From positions 1 to 64,000 of the forward strand of contig NZ_FNID01000017.1 in assembly GCF_900103835.1 (NCBI RefSeq): a stretch of 64,000 nt of DNA, in the 5' to 3' direction. Under the pieces are notes generated by a model. It had not been told where the DNA came from and ran no database searches. It was given only the letters and a program-made list of their open reading frames with translations. The DNA is from Acetanaerobacterium elongatum. Its GTDB lineage: Bacteria; Bacillota; Clostridia; Oscillospirales; Ruminococcaceae. Every line of letters starts with the position of its first letter. Positions within the stretch are counted from its first letter, which is position 1. Positions 1 through 7,917 of the stretch are shown one piece after another. The translations under genes were made by a program, and so were the position numbers.

Positions 1-2
1 TG

Positions 3-245
3 TTTGAACAAACGGCACTGAAACTGGGTATCAGACATAAACTTATTCGTCCTTATACACCCCGACACAACGGCAAGGTAGAACGTAGCCACCGTGAAGA
101 CCAAAAGCGTTTCTATGACATACACCACTTTTATTCACTCGCCGATTTTGATGTGCAGCTAGCTGCACATCAAAATCGTTCCAATAACATACCGATGCGC
201 CCACTTCGCTGGCTTTCGCCACTTGAAAAGCTTGCTCTTTCCTAA
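3..245 (+). CDS. IS481-like DDE transposase, C-terminal part (5' end outside window)
   Basis: An open frame enters from the left edge and runs to a TAA at 243-245, giving 80 residues. The residues RPYTPRHNGKVER contain the glutamate of the DDE triad in the usual setting of IS481/IS3-type integrase cores. The tail, with NNIPMRPL and WLSPLEKL, matches the usual end of these transposases. The catalytic aspartates would lie upstream and cannot be seen, so activity cannot be judged. A perfect 36-bp palindrome (143-178) lies inside the coding sequence without breaking the family pattern. Transcription runs towards the 3' end of recN, which is on the opposite strand. Confidence 0.8.
   Translation, partial: FEQTALKLGIRHKLIRPYTPRHNGKVERSHREDQKRFYDIHHFYSLADFDVQLAAHQNRSNNIPMRPLRWLSPLEKLALS
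143..178. repeat. Perfect 36-bp palindrome within the transposase gene
   Basis: The left arm CGATTTTGATGTGCAGCT is followed directly by its exact reverse complement, with the centre between 160 and 161 and no spacer. The flanking bases (142 and 179) do not pair. The palindrome lies in the coding frame and encodes the stretch DFDVQLAAHQNR, which still fits the transposase family pattern. It could fold as a cruciform or as an mRNA hairpin. No function is known to me. Confidence 0.9.
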
Positions 246-277
246 CACTGTCCAAGATGTTTGACAAACCTACAAAT

Positions 278-1948
278 TTAATTTCCTGCAAGCTTAAGCA
301 TTTCATCAGCATTGGATAGCATCAGTTCAGTAATGGCATCGCCACCCATGATGCGCGCAAGCTCTTGCATGCGCTGTTCGCGGCTAAGAGTATGCACCTC
401 AGTATAGGTTTTCCCTTCCCGCACCTTTTTTTCAATCAACATATGATGGTCACCGAGCGCTGCAATCTGAGCAAGATGGGTTACACAGATTACCTGCCGT
501 CCCCTTGCAATCTCACGCAGCTTCAAGCCAATCTTCTGTGCGGCACGACCACTCACACCGGTATCAATCTCATCAAAAATCATGGTATCCACGTCGTCCT
601 TACCTACCAAAACGGTTTTAATGGCAAGCATGATGCGGGAAAGCTCACCGCCGGAAGCAATCTTTGAAAGCGGCTTTGGTGGCTCTCCGGGATTTGTTGA
701 GATTAAGAATTCAATATTGTCTATCCCAGAGGGCCGCATATCGCCCTGCTTATTAGAAATTACCAGCTGTACGCTGGGCATATCCAAAAACTCCAGCTCC
801 AGCTTAACACGACGTGCGAATTCTGTAGCAAACTCATTTCGCTTGGCAGAAAGCAGCATTGCCGCCTCTCGGGTTTTCTCGTAAACCTCAGCACGTTGGA
901 TTGTCAGCTTATTGATCAGTTCATCTGAAAGCTCAATCTCTTCCAGCTCCTGCTTGGCTTTCTCCAGATATTGCAGAACTTCTTCAACGCTGCTGCCATA
1001 CTTCTTTTTAAGCTTATAAATCGTATCTAATCGGTACTCAATTTGGTCAATCAGGCGCGGGTCAAATTCAAAATCATCAAGTATTTCGTGTATATCGTTT
1101 GAAATCTCTTCAAGCTCCAGAGTGATGGAGCCAATACGCTCCGACATTTCGGCAACGTCCTCTAAAAAAGCAGAAAGCTCGTTAAGCGCTTGTGAAGCAT
1201 TGGCAACTAAGCTACAGCCCCCCGCTGTCTCCTCATTGCCCGAAAGATTATCATAGGCTGTATTAAGCCCATCCAGTATCCGTGCAGCATTCTTAATCCG
1301 CTTGCGCTTTGCCAACAGCTCATCCTCTTCATCGGGCTGCAGGCCTGCCTCTTCTATCTCGCTGATTTGGAATTTTAGCAAATCTACCCTGCGTGCCTTC
1401 TCCGCTTCATCGGTAGATATCTTACTGAGGCGGTTTTCAATAGTTCTCAGCTGCTCATACTGGCTTGCATAACAGCTACAATCTGCGGAGAGATTACCGA
1501 AGCTGTCGATGAACTTCATATGCTTATCGGCATCCAGCAGCGCTTGATTATCATGCTGGCCATGAATGTTGATAAGGTATGTACCCAATTCACGTAACAG
1601 TGCCACAGTAGCCGGCCGCCCGCCGATACGACAGTTCGCTCTGCCGTCTGCCGTAAGCTCTCGGGAGATTAGAACCGTGTTGCCCTCATCCGGCTCATAG
1701 CCAAGCTCTTGAAGCTTAAAAACGGCATCCTCAGAAATATCGGTAAATAGAGCGGTAACGCTGGCCTTATTAGCACCGGTACGTATCAAATCCTTCGAGG
1801 TTCGTTCGCCCAGAACCGCGTTGATGGAATCAATAAGTATCGACTTGCCGGCACCGGTCTCACCGGTAAAGATATTAAAACCCTGTCCCAAAACAATAGA
1901 GGTTTGTTCAATCACCGCAATATTATCGATATAGAGTTCAGAAAGCAT
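278..1948 (-). CDS. recN: DNA repair protein RecN
   Basis: RecN is an SMC-like ATPase that acts early in double-strand break repair. The 556-residue product has the usual full length. Walker A is GETGAGKS at residues 29-36, a central coiled coil spans roughly residues 150-380, and the C-terminal half carries the ABC signature region (LSKIASGGELSRIMLAIK) and Walker B (MIFDEIDTGVSG). It follows argR, an arrangement seen throughout the Firmicutes, and probably ends a long operon running from nusB. The stop codon is only 3 bp from the inferred tip of an insertion sequence, so the last codons or the native terminator may have been affected. The end (EMLKLAGN) still looks normal. Confidence 0.97.
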   Translation of the reverse strand: MLSELYIDNIAVIEQTSIVLGQGFNIFTGETGAGKSILIDSINAVLGERTSKDLIRTGANKASVTALFTDISEDAVFKLQELGYEPDEGNTVLISRELTADGRANCRIGGRPATVALLRELGTYLINIHGQHDNQALLDADKHMKFIDSFGNLSADCSCYASQYEQLRTIENRLSKISTDEAEKARRVDLLKFQISEIEEAGLQPDEEDELLAKRKRIKNAARILDGLNTAYDNLSGNEETAGGCSLVANASQALNELSAFLEDVAEMSERIGSITLELEEISNDIHEILDDFEFDPRLIDQIEYRLDTIYKLKKKYGSSVEEVLQYLEKAKQELEEIELSDELINKLTIQRAEVYEKTREAAMLLSAKRNEFATEFARRVKLELEFLDMPSVQLVISNKQGDMRPSGIDNIEFLISTNPGEPPKPLSKIASGGELSRIMLAIKTVLVGKDDVDTMIFDEIDTGVSGRAAQKIGLKLREIARGRQVICVTHLAQIAALGDHHMLIEKKVREGKTYTEVHTLSREQRMQELARIMGGDAITELMLSNADEMLKLAGN

Positions 1949-1988
1949 ATCAAATCACCTGCCATATTTATGACATAACAGCATTTAC

Positions 1989-2450
1989 CTAATCCATCAG
2001 CTTCATCAAATCATGCATCAGCATCATGGAGGTTTCTTCCGAACGGGTTAAGATGAAAATAGTATCGTCGCCCGCCAAAGTTCCGACTACACCCTTCCAG
2101 TTGAGTGAGTCAAATGCTGCACAGGCTGCATTGGCCATACCGGTATAGCATTTCACGCATACAATATTCCCTGAGTAATCTATATGCACTGCCGATTTCA
2201 CAAAAAGGGTATGAAAGTTGTAGTTGATTTCAACATCCTTCTCGCGCAGGTTGGAGGAGTATTTGTAGTTGCCATCCTCCCCTAGGGTTTTAATCAACTT
2301 GAGCTCTTTAATATCGCGGGAAACCGTCGCCTGAGTGACATTGTAACCGCTTTCACGCAGACGACTGAGCAGCTCCTCCTGCGTATTGATACTGTTCTCG
2401 GAGATGAGCTCCAGTATCTTGGTATGCCGTTTTGTTTTCATCATAACCAT
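1989..2450 (-). CDS. argR: Arginine repressor ArgR
   Basis: ArgR is the arginine-responsive hexameric repressor/activator of arginine metabolism genes. The N-terminal winged helix runs over the first 65 residues or so, with the family motif TQATVSRDIKELKL as recognition helix. The C-terminal arginine-binding and trimerisation domain includes GTLAGDDTIFIL. The frame can be extended to a TTG at 2474, but the ATG at 2450 follows a GGCGG at 5 bases and gives about 153 residues, the normal size; ATGs at 2444 and 2441 are also possible. It sits between nadK and recN, as in Bacillus and Clostridium. An effect on recN expression is not shown by the sequence. Confidence 0.95.
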   Translation of the reverse strand: MVMMKTKRHTKILELISENSINTQEELLSRLRESGYNVTQATVSRDIKELKLIKTLGEDGNYKYSSNLREKDVEINYNFHTLFVKSAVHIDYSGNIVCVKCYTGMANAACAAFDSLNWKGVVGTLAGDDTIFILTRSEETSMMLMHDLMKLMD

Positions 2451-2556
2451 CCGTTCCGCCGCTGTGCAGAGCAAGAAGTGAAGCGCATGGGTTTACCTTA
2501 CCATGCACAGCAGACAATGGTAAGGGTAAAAAATACAATGTAAGACACCTTATAGG

Positions 2557-3420
2557 TTAACCACGTAACAATACCTTTTGGTTAAGCACTTCAAAGAAAT
2601 CTTTATATTCAAGGTTTAATAATTTAACATAGACTGATGATTTTTTTATTATTATAGTGTCTTCGATATCTATCTTTATGGCCTCTTCGCCGTCGACAGT
2701 CAGGTAGACTTCACACCCGTCTCTCTCTTTACCGCTCGTAACGGAAATAACATCCTCGGGTGAGAAGATAATCGTTCTTGAAACCAAAGAATGCGCACAG
2801 ATAGGTGTCATCGTAATACATTCAACATACGGCGATATCACCGGCCCTCCCGCCGCCATATTATAAGCCGTGGAACCGGTGGGGGTAGAAAGAATAATAC
2901 CATCAGCACGGTAGCTACTCACAGCTTTATCATTACATGCTACATTAAGGTCAATAATCTGTGCCTTAATGCCCTTAGAGATAACAGCATCATTTAAAGC
3001 ATAATAGCTCTGCTCAATATTGCCGGATTGTTTGATAATCTCCAGCATCATGCGATTTTCGGTGTTGTAGTCTCCGTTCGTAACCCGGTTTAATACCGAA
3101 AGGTTATTGGGCTCAATAAACGACATAAAGCCAAGCCTGCCTACATTAACCCCTACTACAGGCTTACCATAAAAGGCTGCTTTTTTGGCCGCATGCAACA
3201 GAGTGCCGTCACCGCCGATTGTCACGACAAAATTGCAGCCCCGCATTATAGAATCAAACGAACCAAACAGCGCGCCGATACGCGTAAAGTGTTTTTGCTT
3301 GTCATCCTCAAGGCAGGGGATAACCCCGATCTTGAGTAGTTCTCTGCAGACCTCGGTTGTACAATTCAGGCTGTTTGGCTTATCCAGATTAGGGATTAAA
3401 AACGCCTTTAATTCACTCAT
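2557..3420 (-). CDS. nadK: NAD kinase
   Basis: The enzyme phosphorylates NAD+ at the 2' hydroxyl of the adenosine ribose to make NADP+. The 287-residue protein has the diagnostic GGDGT motif (TIGGDGTLLHAAK, about residue 70) and the downstream substrate-binding block (ADGIILSTPTGSTAYNMAAGGP). The ATG at 3420 is the first in-frame start. It lies between tlyA and argR on the same strand, a conserved order (dxs-tlyA-nadK-argR-recN) in Gram-positive bacteria, so co-transcription is likely. Confidence 0.96.
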   Translation of the reverse strand: MSELKAFLIPNLDKPNSLNCTTEVCRELLKIGVIPCLEDDKQKHFTRIGALFGSFDSIMRGCNFVVTIGGDGTLLHAAKKAAFYGKPVVGVNVGRLGFMSFIEPNNLSVLNRVTNGDYNTENRMMLEIIKQSGNIEQSYYALNDAVISKGIKAQIIDLNVACNDKAVSSYRADGIILSTPTGSTAYNMAAGGPVISPYVECITMTPICAHSLVSRTIIFSPEDVISVTSGKERDGCEVYLTVDGEEAIKIDIEDTIIIKKSSVYVKLLNLEYKDFFEVLNQKVLLRG

Positions 3421-3479
3421 ATCCGGTTTAATCCCTCACTAATGGCATGCTTTACTAAACACCTACGACGCATGTAATG

Positions 3480-4292
3480 CTATGCCTTAAAATTCTCATG
3501 AGACGCTTGTACCAAAGCCTCTAAATCAATTGTTGCAGGCGCAAGACACTCAGCGGATTTTTTCAGATAGTACAGGTACTCTATATTCCCCTCTGGCCCT
3601 TTTACGGGAGAATAGTCAGCGCCTAATAAGGTAAAACCTATCTCCGGCAAGGTGTTCGCAATTTTTTGCAGCACCTCTAAATGAATCTCCGGCTCCCGTA
3701 CAACACCCTTTTTGCCCACCTTGCCTTTTCCCGCTTCAAATTGCGGTTTCACAAGACAGACCACCTCACCGTTATTCTTTAAAAGTGAAAAAGCCACCGG
3801 CAACACCAGCGTTAGGGAGATAAAAGATACATCTATACTTGCAAAATCCAACGGTTCACCAACCTGTTCCCGTGTTACATAACGAATGTTGGTACGTTCA
3901 AGGTTGATTACACGTTCATCCGTGCGCAGTTTCCAAGCCAACTGACCGTAACCAACATCAACAGCATACACCTTTTTTGCACCGTTTTGCAACATACAAT
4001 CGGTAAAGCCGCCGGTTGAGGCGCCAATATCCATACATATACAATCATTCAATGAGAGCTGAAAGGTTGTCATTGCTTTTTCGAGCTTTAGGCCGCCACG
4101 GCTGACATATTTTATATCGGAACCGTTTACACGGATATCTGCTCCTTCTTTTATCTCTTCACCGGGCTTATCGACCTTTTGTCCATTTACGAATACCACT
4201 CCGGACATAATCAGCGCCTTGGCGCGTTCCCGGCTTTGCGCAAGCCCCTGTTCAACCAGTGCAGCGTCCAAACGCAATCTATTCTCACTCAC
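3480..4292 (-). CDS. tlyA: TlyA family rRNA (cytidine-2'-O)-methyltransferase
   Basis: TlyA enzymes 2'-O-methylate cytidines in 16S and/or 23S rRNA; the methylation affects capreomycin sensitivity in mycobacteria. The first 60 residues or so form an S4 RNA-binding domain (LDAALVEQGLAQSRERAKALI). After it comes a FtsJ-like Rossmann methyltransferase domain with the SAM-binding motif DIGASTGGFTDCML and a VKPQFEAG block. It starts at a GTG that overlaps the dxs stop codon in a 4-base GTGA, with GGAGAG 8 bases upstream, so it is probably translationally coupled to dxs. The 270-residue length is standard. The rRNA target cannot be told from sequence. Confidence 0.93.
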   Translation of the reverse strand: MSENRLRLDAALVEQGLAQSRERAKALIMSGVVFVNGQKVDKPGEEIKEGADIRVNGSDIKYVSRGGLKLEKAMTTFQLSLNDCICMDIGASTGGFTDCMLQNGAKKVYAVDVGYGQLAWKLRTDERVINLERTNIRYVTREQVGEPLDFASIDVSFISLTLVLPVAFSLLKNNGEVVCLVKPQFEAGKGKVGKKGVVREPEIHLEVLQKIANTLPEIGFTLLGADYSPVKGPEGNIEYLYYLKKSAECLAPATIDLEALVQASHENFKA

Positions 4293-6148
4293 CGCAGGCT
4301 CTCCTGTTTTATATATTCTACAATACTGTCACTGTCCAGCCCTACATTCCTGATGGAGGAGCTAACCGAAGCCTGTGTAACAAAGCAGTTATCCACCGCT
4401 TTTATCGTAAAGCTTCCGGTATAGCCGTTCTTCGCAAGCAGGGTATGAAAATGCTCGGCAACCGAGCCGTTCTGTATGCCTTCTTCGATAAAAAGAATGT
4501 GCTGATAGCCTTTGGCCATAGTCACACATTCCGGCGGAATAGGGGTTATCTTTGTAAGCTTGAGGATATCAAATTTCTCTGTGCTTTTATCCCGTGCGAG
4601 CAATACTTCGCTGAATTCACGGCCATAGGTAATAACCAGTAGATTACTGTCCTTAGAATCTGATAAATGAGTATATTCAATCGAAGACTCAAAGGTATCG
4701 GCATATAAACCTTGCGAGCCTCGTGGGTAACGCACCGCAACCACACCGGGAGTATTATAAAGCGCTTCCTTCAAGGTAAGCTGCAGTTCAGCGTAAGTGA
4801 AAGGCGAAAAGATTGTGATACCAGGAATGGAGGAAAGGAAAGCAACATCGAACAGCCCCTGATGAGTCTCCCCATCATCCCCAACAATTCCCGCACGGTC
4901 TACCGCCAGAACAATATGTGTTTGTTCTATGGCCGCATCATGCAGCACCTCGTCATAAGCACGCTGTAAAAATGTAGAGTAAACCGCAAAAACAGGCAGC
5001 TTTCCGCCCGTGGCAAGACCTGCCGCAAAGGTAACACCGTGTTCTTCGGCGATACCTACATCAAAAAATCGCTCTTTATACTTCTTATAGAAAAAATTCA
5101 GACCGGTCGCATACTTCATTGCCGCGGTAATGGCACAGATTCGGTCGTCTTTATCCGCAAGCTCCAACAGGCACTGTCCAAAACAGGTAGAAAAGGTTTC
5201 ACAGCTTGAAGTAGTTGTATACTTGCCCGAAAGATCCATCTGCGCGATGCCATGGAAGGCTCCCGGGTTCTCTTCTGCACTTGCAAAGCCTTTTCCCTTT
5301 ACAGTATCAACATGAATAAAAACAGGTTCTTTTAAAGCTTTAGCCCTTAAAAGTACGTTTTTTAGCCGTGACAAATCATGCCCGTCTACAGGGCCAAGGT
5401 AGGTAAAACCAAAGGCTTCAAAGTAATTGCTGTGGTATAGCAGCTCTTTAAAGGTGGTTTTTCCTCTTATCAGGAGCTTCTCTATTGGGTCACCCAGCAA
5501 AGGCATATGGTCTAAAATACGGTGTGCCCTGTCTTTGGCATTAAAATAACTTGGACGTGAACGGATTTTTGCTAAATATTTCGCGAGCGCCCCGACATTT
5601 TTTGAGATGGACATCTCGTTGTCGTTTAGGATCACTATCAGGTTTTCAGCCGCCTTACCGGTATTGTTCATCCCCTCAAAGGTAAGACCATTGGTAAAAG
5701 AGCCGTCACCAACAATAGCAAGCACCTTGCCCTCTTCACCGTTTAGGCGTTTTGCAGCCGCGATACCGCACGCTGCGGAGATCGCATTCCCTGCATGCCC
5801 TGAGATAAAGGCATCGTGGATATTCTCTTTGCTTTTTGGAAAGCCGGAGATACCGTTCTCCTGCCTCAAGGAGCTAAACTGCTCTAACCTTCCGGTAAGT
5901 AGCTTATGGGTGTAACATTGATGCCCAACATCAAACAATATACGGTCCTGTGGGGAATCAAATACAGTATGAATTGCAACAGTAAGCTCAACCATGCCCA
6001 GATTGGAAGCCAGATGTCCACCGGTTTGGGAGATTGTTTCTATAAGAACTTCCCGAATCTCAATACAAAGCTGATTTAATTCAAAATCATTCAGCTTTTT
6101 GAGGTCTTCGGGCAGATTCAGTTTTCGCAAAAGACTATCGTTATCCAT
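4289..6148 (-). CDS. dxs: 1-Deoxy-D-xylulose-5-phosphate synthase
   Basis: Dxs condenses pyruvate and glyceraldehyde 3-phosphate to DXP, the first step of the non-mevalonate isoprenoid pathway and a source for thiamine and pyridoxal. The 619-residue product has the thiamine diphosphate motif GDGSFTNG through to LNDNEMSIS. The transketolase-like pyrimidine domain follows (GIAEEHGVTFAAGLA, DRAGIVGDDGETHQG), then a C-terminal domain. It is downstream of ispA and a divergent PAP2 gene and overlaps tlyA by 4 bases. Presence of ispA in the same run supports a shared isoprenoid role. Confidence 0.97.
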   Translation of the reverse strand: MDNDSLLRKLNLPEDLKKLNDFELNQLCIEIREVLIETISQTGGHLASNLGMVELTVAIHTVFDSPQDRILFDVGHQCYTHKLLTGRLEQFSSLRQENGISGFPKSKENIHDAFISGHAGNAISAACGIAAAKRLNGEEGKVLAIVGDGSFTNGLTFEGMNNTGKAAENLIVILNDNEMSISKNVGALAKYLAKIRSRPSYFNAKDRAHRILDHMPLLGDPIEKLLIRGKTTFKELLYHSNYFEAFGFTYLGPVDGHDLSRLKNVLLRAKALKEPVFIHVDTVKGKGFASAEENPGAFHGIAQMDLSGKYTTTSSCETFSTCFGQCLLELADKDDRICAITAAMKYATGLNFFYKKYKERFFDVGIAEEHGVTFAAGLATGGKLPVFAVYSTFLQRAYDEVLHDAAIEQTHIVLAVDRAGIVGDDGETHQGLFDVAFLSSIPGITIFSPFTYAELQLTLKEALYNTPGVVAVRYPRGSQGLYADTFESSIEYTHLSDSKDSNLLVITYGREFSEVLLARDKSTEKFDILKLTKITPIPPECVTMAKGYQHILFIEEGIQNGSVAEHFHTLLAKNGYTGSFTIKAVDNCFVTQASVSSSIRNVGLDSDSIVEYIKQESLR

Positions 6149-6198
6149 CCTATAGGTAGTTCTCCTTTATAAGGCGCGGCATAAGTTTAAAGTGAGAA

Positions 6199-6726
6199 TC
6201 AGCGCATGGGTATAATCAGTGCCATAATAATACCGAGCAGGGCCCCACCTAATACTTCAAGAGGTGTGTGCCCAAGATACTCCTTCAGCTTTTTAAACTG
6301 CATATCATCAATTTTAATAAATTTGTTTTTATCCTTTCGAAACCTTTTCTTACTGATGCACTCGATTTCTTCTTCATGTTTATCTTCCGGGCGCCTGATG
6401 CTTACTACAATTTTATTGATTACCTTTGCCTGTTCGCCTGCCGCACGGCGAACACCCATTGCATCATACATTACTATAGCCGCAAACATTAAAGAAAGTG
6501 CAAACAGTGGTGAACCGAATCCTTCTTTTCTCGCAACCGCAAAGGTCATGGAACAAACAAGGGCCGAATGGGCACTTGGCATACCACCCGCGCCAACCAG
6601 CCGTTCAAACTCAAAACGTTTGGTTGTAATGAGTGTGAGAATTGTTTTAATAACCTGTGCGGTTATCCATGATAATACTGCCGCGGAGAGAATATAGTTG
6701 TTTATAAGATCGTATATATCGTCCAT
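6199..6726 (-). CDS. Divergent PAP2 family membrane protein (DUF212, YuiD-like)
   Basis: A 175-residue membrane protein of the divergent PAP2 family. It has a hydrophobic N terminus, the motif GAGGMPSAHSALV (the PSxH of the acid-phosphatase superfamily), several membrane segments, and a C-terminal block LGHTPLEVLGGALLG. A variable cytoplasmic-looking segment with many charged residues lies around residues 115-150. An upstream GTG at 6750 exists, but the ATG at 6726 has GGGG 5 bases ahead. Family members are uncharacterised or assumed lipid phosphatases. Its place between ispA and dxs makes a prenyl-phosphate substrate a reasonable inference, not a demonstrated one. Confidence 0.85.
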   Translation of the reverse strand: MDDIYDLINNYILSAAVLSWITAQVIKTILTLITTKRFEFERLVGAGGMPSAHSALVCSMTFAVARKEGFGSPLFALSLMFAAIVMYDAMGVRRAAGEQAKVINKIVVSIRRPEDKHEEEIECISKKRFRKDKNKFIKIDDMQFKKLKEYLGHTPLEVLGGALLGIIMALIIPMR

Positions 6727-6781
6727 AACAGCCCCATTCCGCCGCCTCACTGTGCAGCCAAAGTATCGTATACACTATTGC

Positions 6782-7666
6782 TTAACAGGTTCGGCTGGTC
6801 AGCGAATCGGTAAACTCATAGATGAATTCATTCGCTTTCGGGAACCGTTTCAGTAAAGCTTTAGCCTCATCATTAAGGGTTTTAACAATTTGTCTAGCTT
6901 TGTCAACCCCGTACAGGGTTGCAAAGGTTGTTTTATCATTATTCCTATCACTGCCTACAGGCTTCCCCATTTCTTGGGCAAACCCGACAATATCAAGTAT
7001 ATCATCAATAATCTGAAACGACAAGCCGATTTTTTCAGCATATTCATCAGCGCCGCTACACAAACCTTCGTCTGCCTTTGCAGTAATACAGCCCATCTGT
7101 ACCGCGGCACGTATCAATGCACCAGTTTTTAAAGCATGAATATACTCAAGCGTCTCACCTGAGATCGGCTTCCCTTCATTCTGCAGGTCAACCGTCTGCC
7201 CGCCCACCATTCCCTGATACCCCGCAGCCTTGGAGAGTACCCCGGCAGCCTTCACAATCTGCTCCGGTGCTAAATTGCGTGAGGACAGTATTGTTTCAAA
7301 GGCAAGCGTGAGCAGCCCGTCACCGGCAAGTAAGGCGTTTGCTTCACCAAAGGCAATATGACAGGATGGCCTTCCTCTGCGCAGGTCATCATCATCCATG
7401 CACGGAAGATCATCATGTATGAGTGAATAGCAATGAAGCATTTCTACAGCACATGCAATAGGCAGCGCAGCGGCAACATCCCCGCCGCACATACGGCAAA
7501 ATTCCAATACAAGAACAGCACGAATACGCTTACCACCCGATAAAAGGCTGTAGCGCATCGCATCTATTACCACCTGCTGCGGAATTCTCTGCTCCGGTAG
7601 CAGCCTGTCAAGCTCATTATTAACCATGGATATATATTCATTCAACCGCTCGGAATAACTGCTCAT
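6782..7666 (-). CDS. ispA: Polyprenyl synthetase (farnesyl/geranylgeranyl diphosphate synthase)
   Basis: This short-chain trans-prenyltransferase extends dimethylallyl diphosphate with isopentenyl diphosphate. It has the first aspartate-rich motif DDLPCMDDDDLRRG and the second one DDILD, both needed for Mg2+/diphosphate binding. Other family blocks are GGKRIRAVL and KTGALIRAA. The ATG at 7666 is preceded by AAGGG at 7 bases, giving 294 residues; a longer frame to 7705 would run into xseB. It follows xseB by about 22 bases, the standard xseA-xseB-ispA-dxs order. Product chain length cannot be assigned with certainty; farnesyl diphosphate is the usual one. Confidence 0.94.
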   Translation of the reverse strand: MSSYSERLNEYISMVNNELDRLLPEQRIPQQVVIDAMRYSLLSGGKRIRAVLVLEFCRMCGGDVAAALPIACAVEMLHCYSLIHDDLPCMDDDDLRRGRPSCHIAFGEANALLAGDGLLTLAFETILSSRNLAPEQIVKAAGVLSKAAGYQGMVGGQTVDLQNEGKPISGETLEYIHALKTGALIRAAVQMGCITAKADEGLCSGADEYAEKIGLSFQIIDDILDIVGFAQEMGKPVGSDRNNDKTTFATLYGVDKARQIVKTLNDEAKALLKRFPKANEFIYEFTDSLTSRTC

Positions 7667-7688
7667 AACGAAACCCTTTACATAATAT

Positions 7689-7895
7689 TTATTGGCCGGA
7701 TACACCGGATAACTCCGTAATCTTCAGTTCAGCCGTCTTCAGCTTTTTTTGGCACTCAGATAAAAGTAGTGTTCCCTGCTCGTAGAGCTTTAATGAGGTT
7801 TCTAAATCGGTCTCACCGCTTTCAAGCTGCCTGATAATCCCTTCCAGTGCAGAAAAGGTTTCTTCAATACTCATTTGTTTGTCTTGTTTACTCAT
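7689..7895 (-). CDS. xseB: Exodeoxyribonuclease VII small subunit
   Basis: XseB is the small helical subunit that assembles in several copies on XseA to form exonuclease VII, which degrades single-stranded DNA to oligonucleotides. The 68-residue protein shows the family pattern FSALEGIIRQLESGETDLETSL followed by LYEQG. The length is typical. It follows xseA closely on the same strand and precedes ispA. Confidence 0.94.
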   Translation of the reverse strand: MSKQDKQMSIEETFSALEGIIRQLESGETDLETSLKLYEQGTLLLSECQKKLKTAELKITELSGVSGQ

Positions 7896-7917
7896 ATAGC
7901 ATTATACCTTTCATACC

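Larger units (their letters stand above)
1..274 (+). mobile_element. Right end of an IS481-like insertion sequence (partial)
   Basis: The left edge of the window lies inside an insertion sequence. It holds the 3' part of a DDE transposase followed by about 29 bases that resemble a terminal repeat: read from the outside inwards (minus strand) they begin TGTAGGTTTGTCAAACATC, in the TG...CA style of IS481/IS3-type ends. I place the outer tip at about 274, just 3 bp short of the recN stop codon at 278-280. The other end and the target duplication are outside the window, so family and boundary are inferred from the protein and the end sequence only. Confidence 0.7.

Noticed and set aside
143-178. 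The palindrome as an assembly fold-back artefact
   Set aside because: Coding continues in frame through both arms into expected transposase residues, which argues against an artificial joint, though reads would settle it.
43-312. Minus-strand open frame of 89 codons over the IS end and recN stop
   Set aside because: It is antisense to the transposase and part of recN; no family resemblance, and the palindrome makes both strands look alike.
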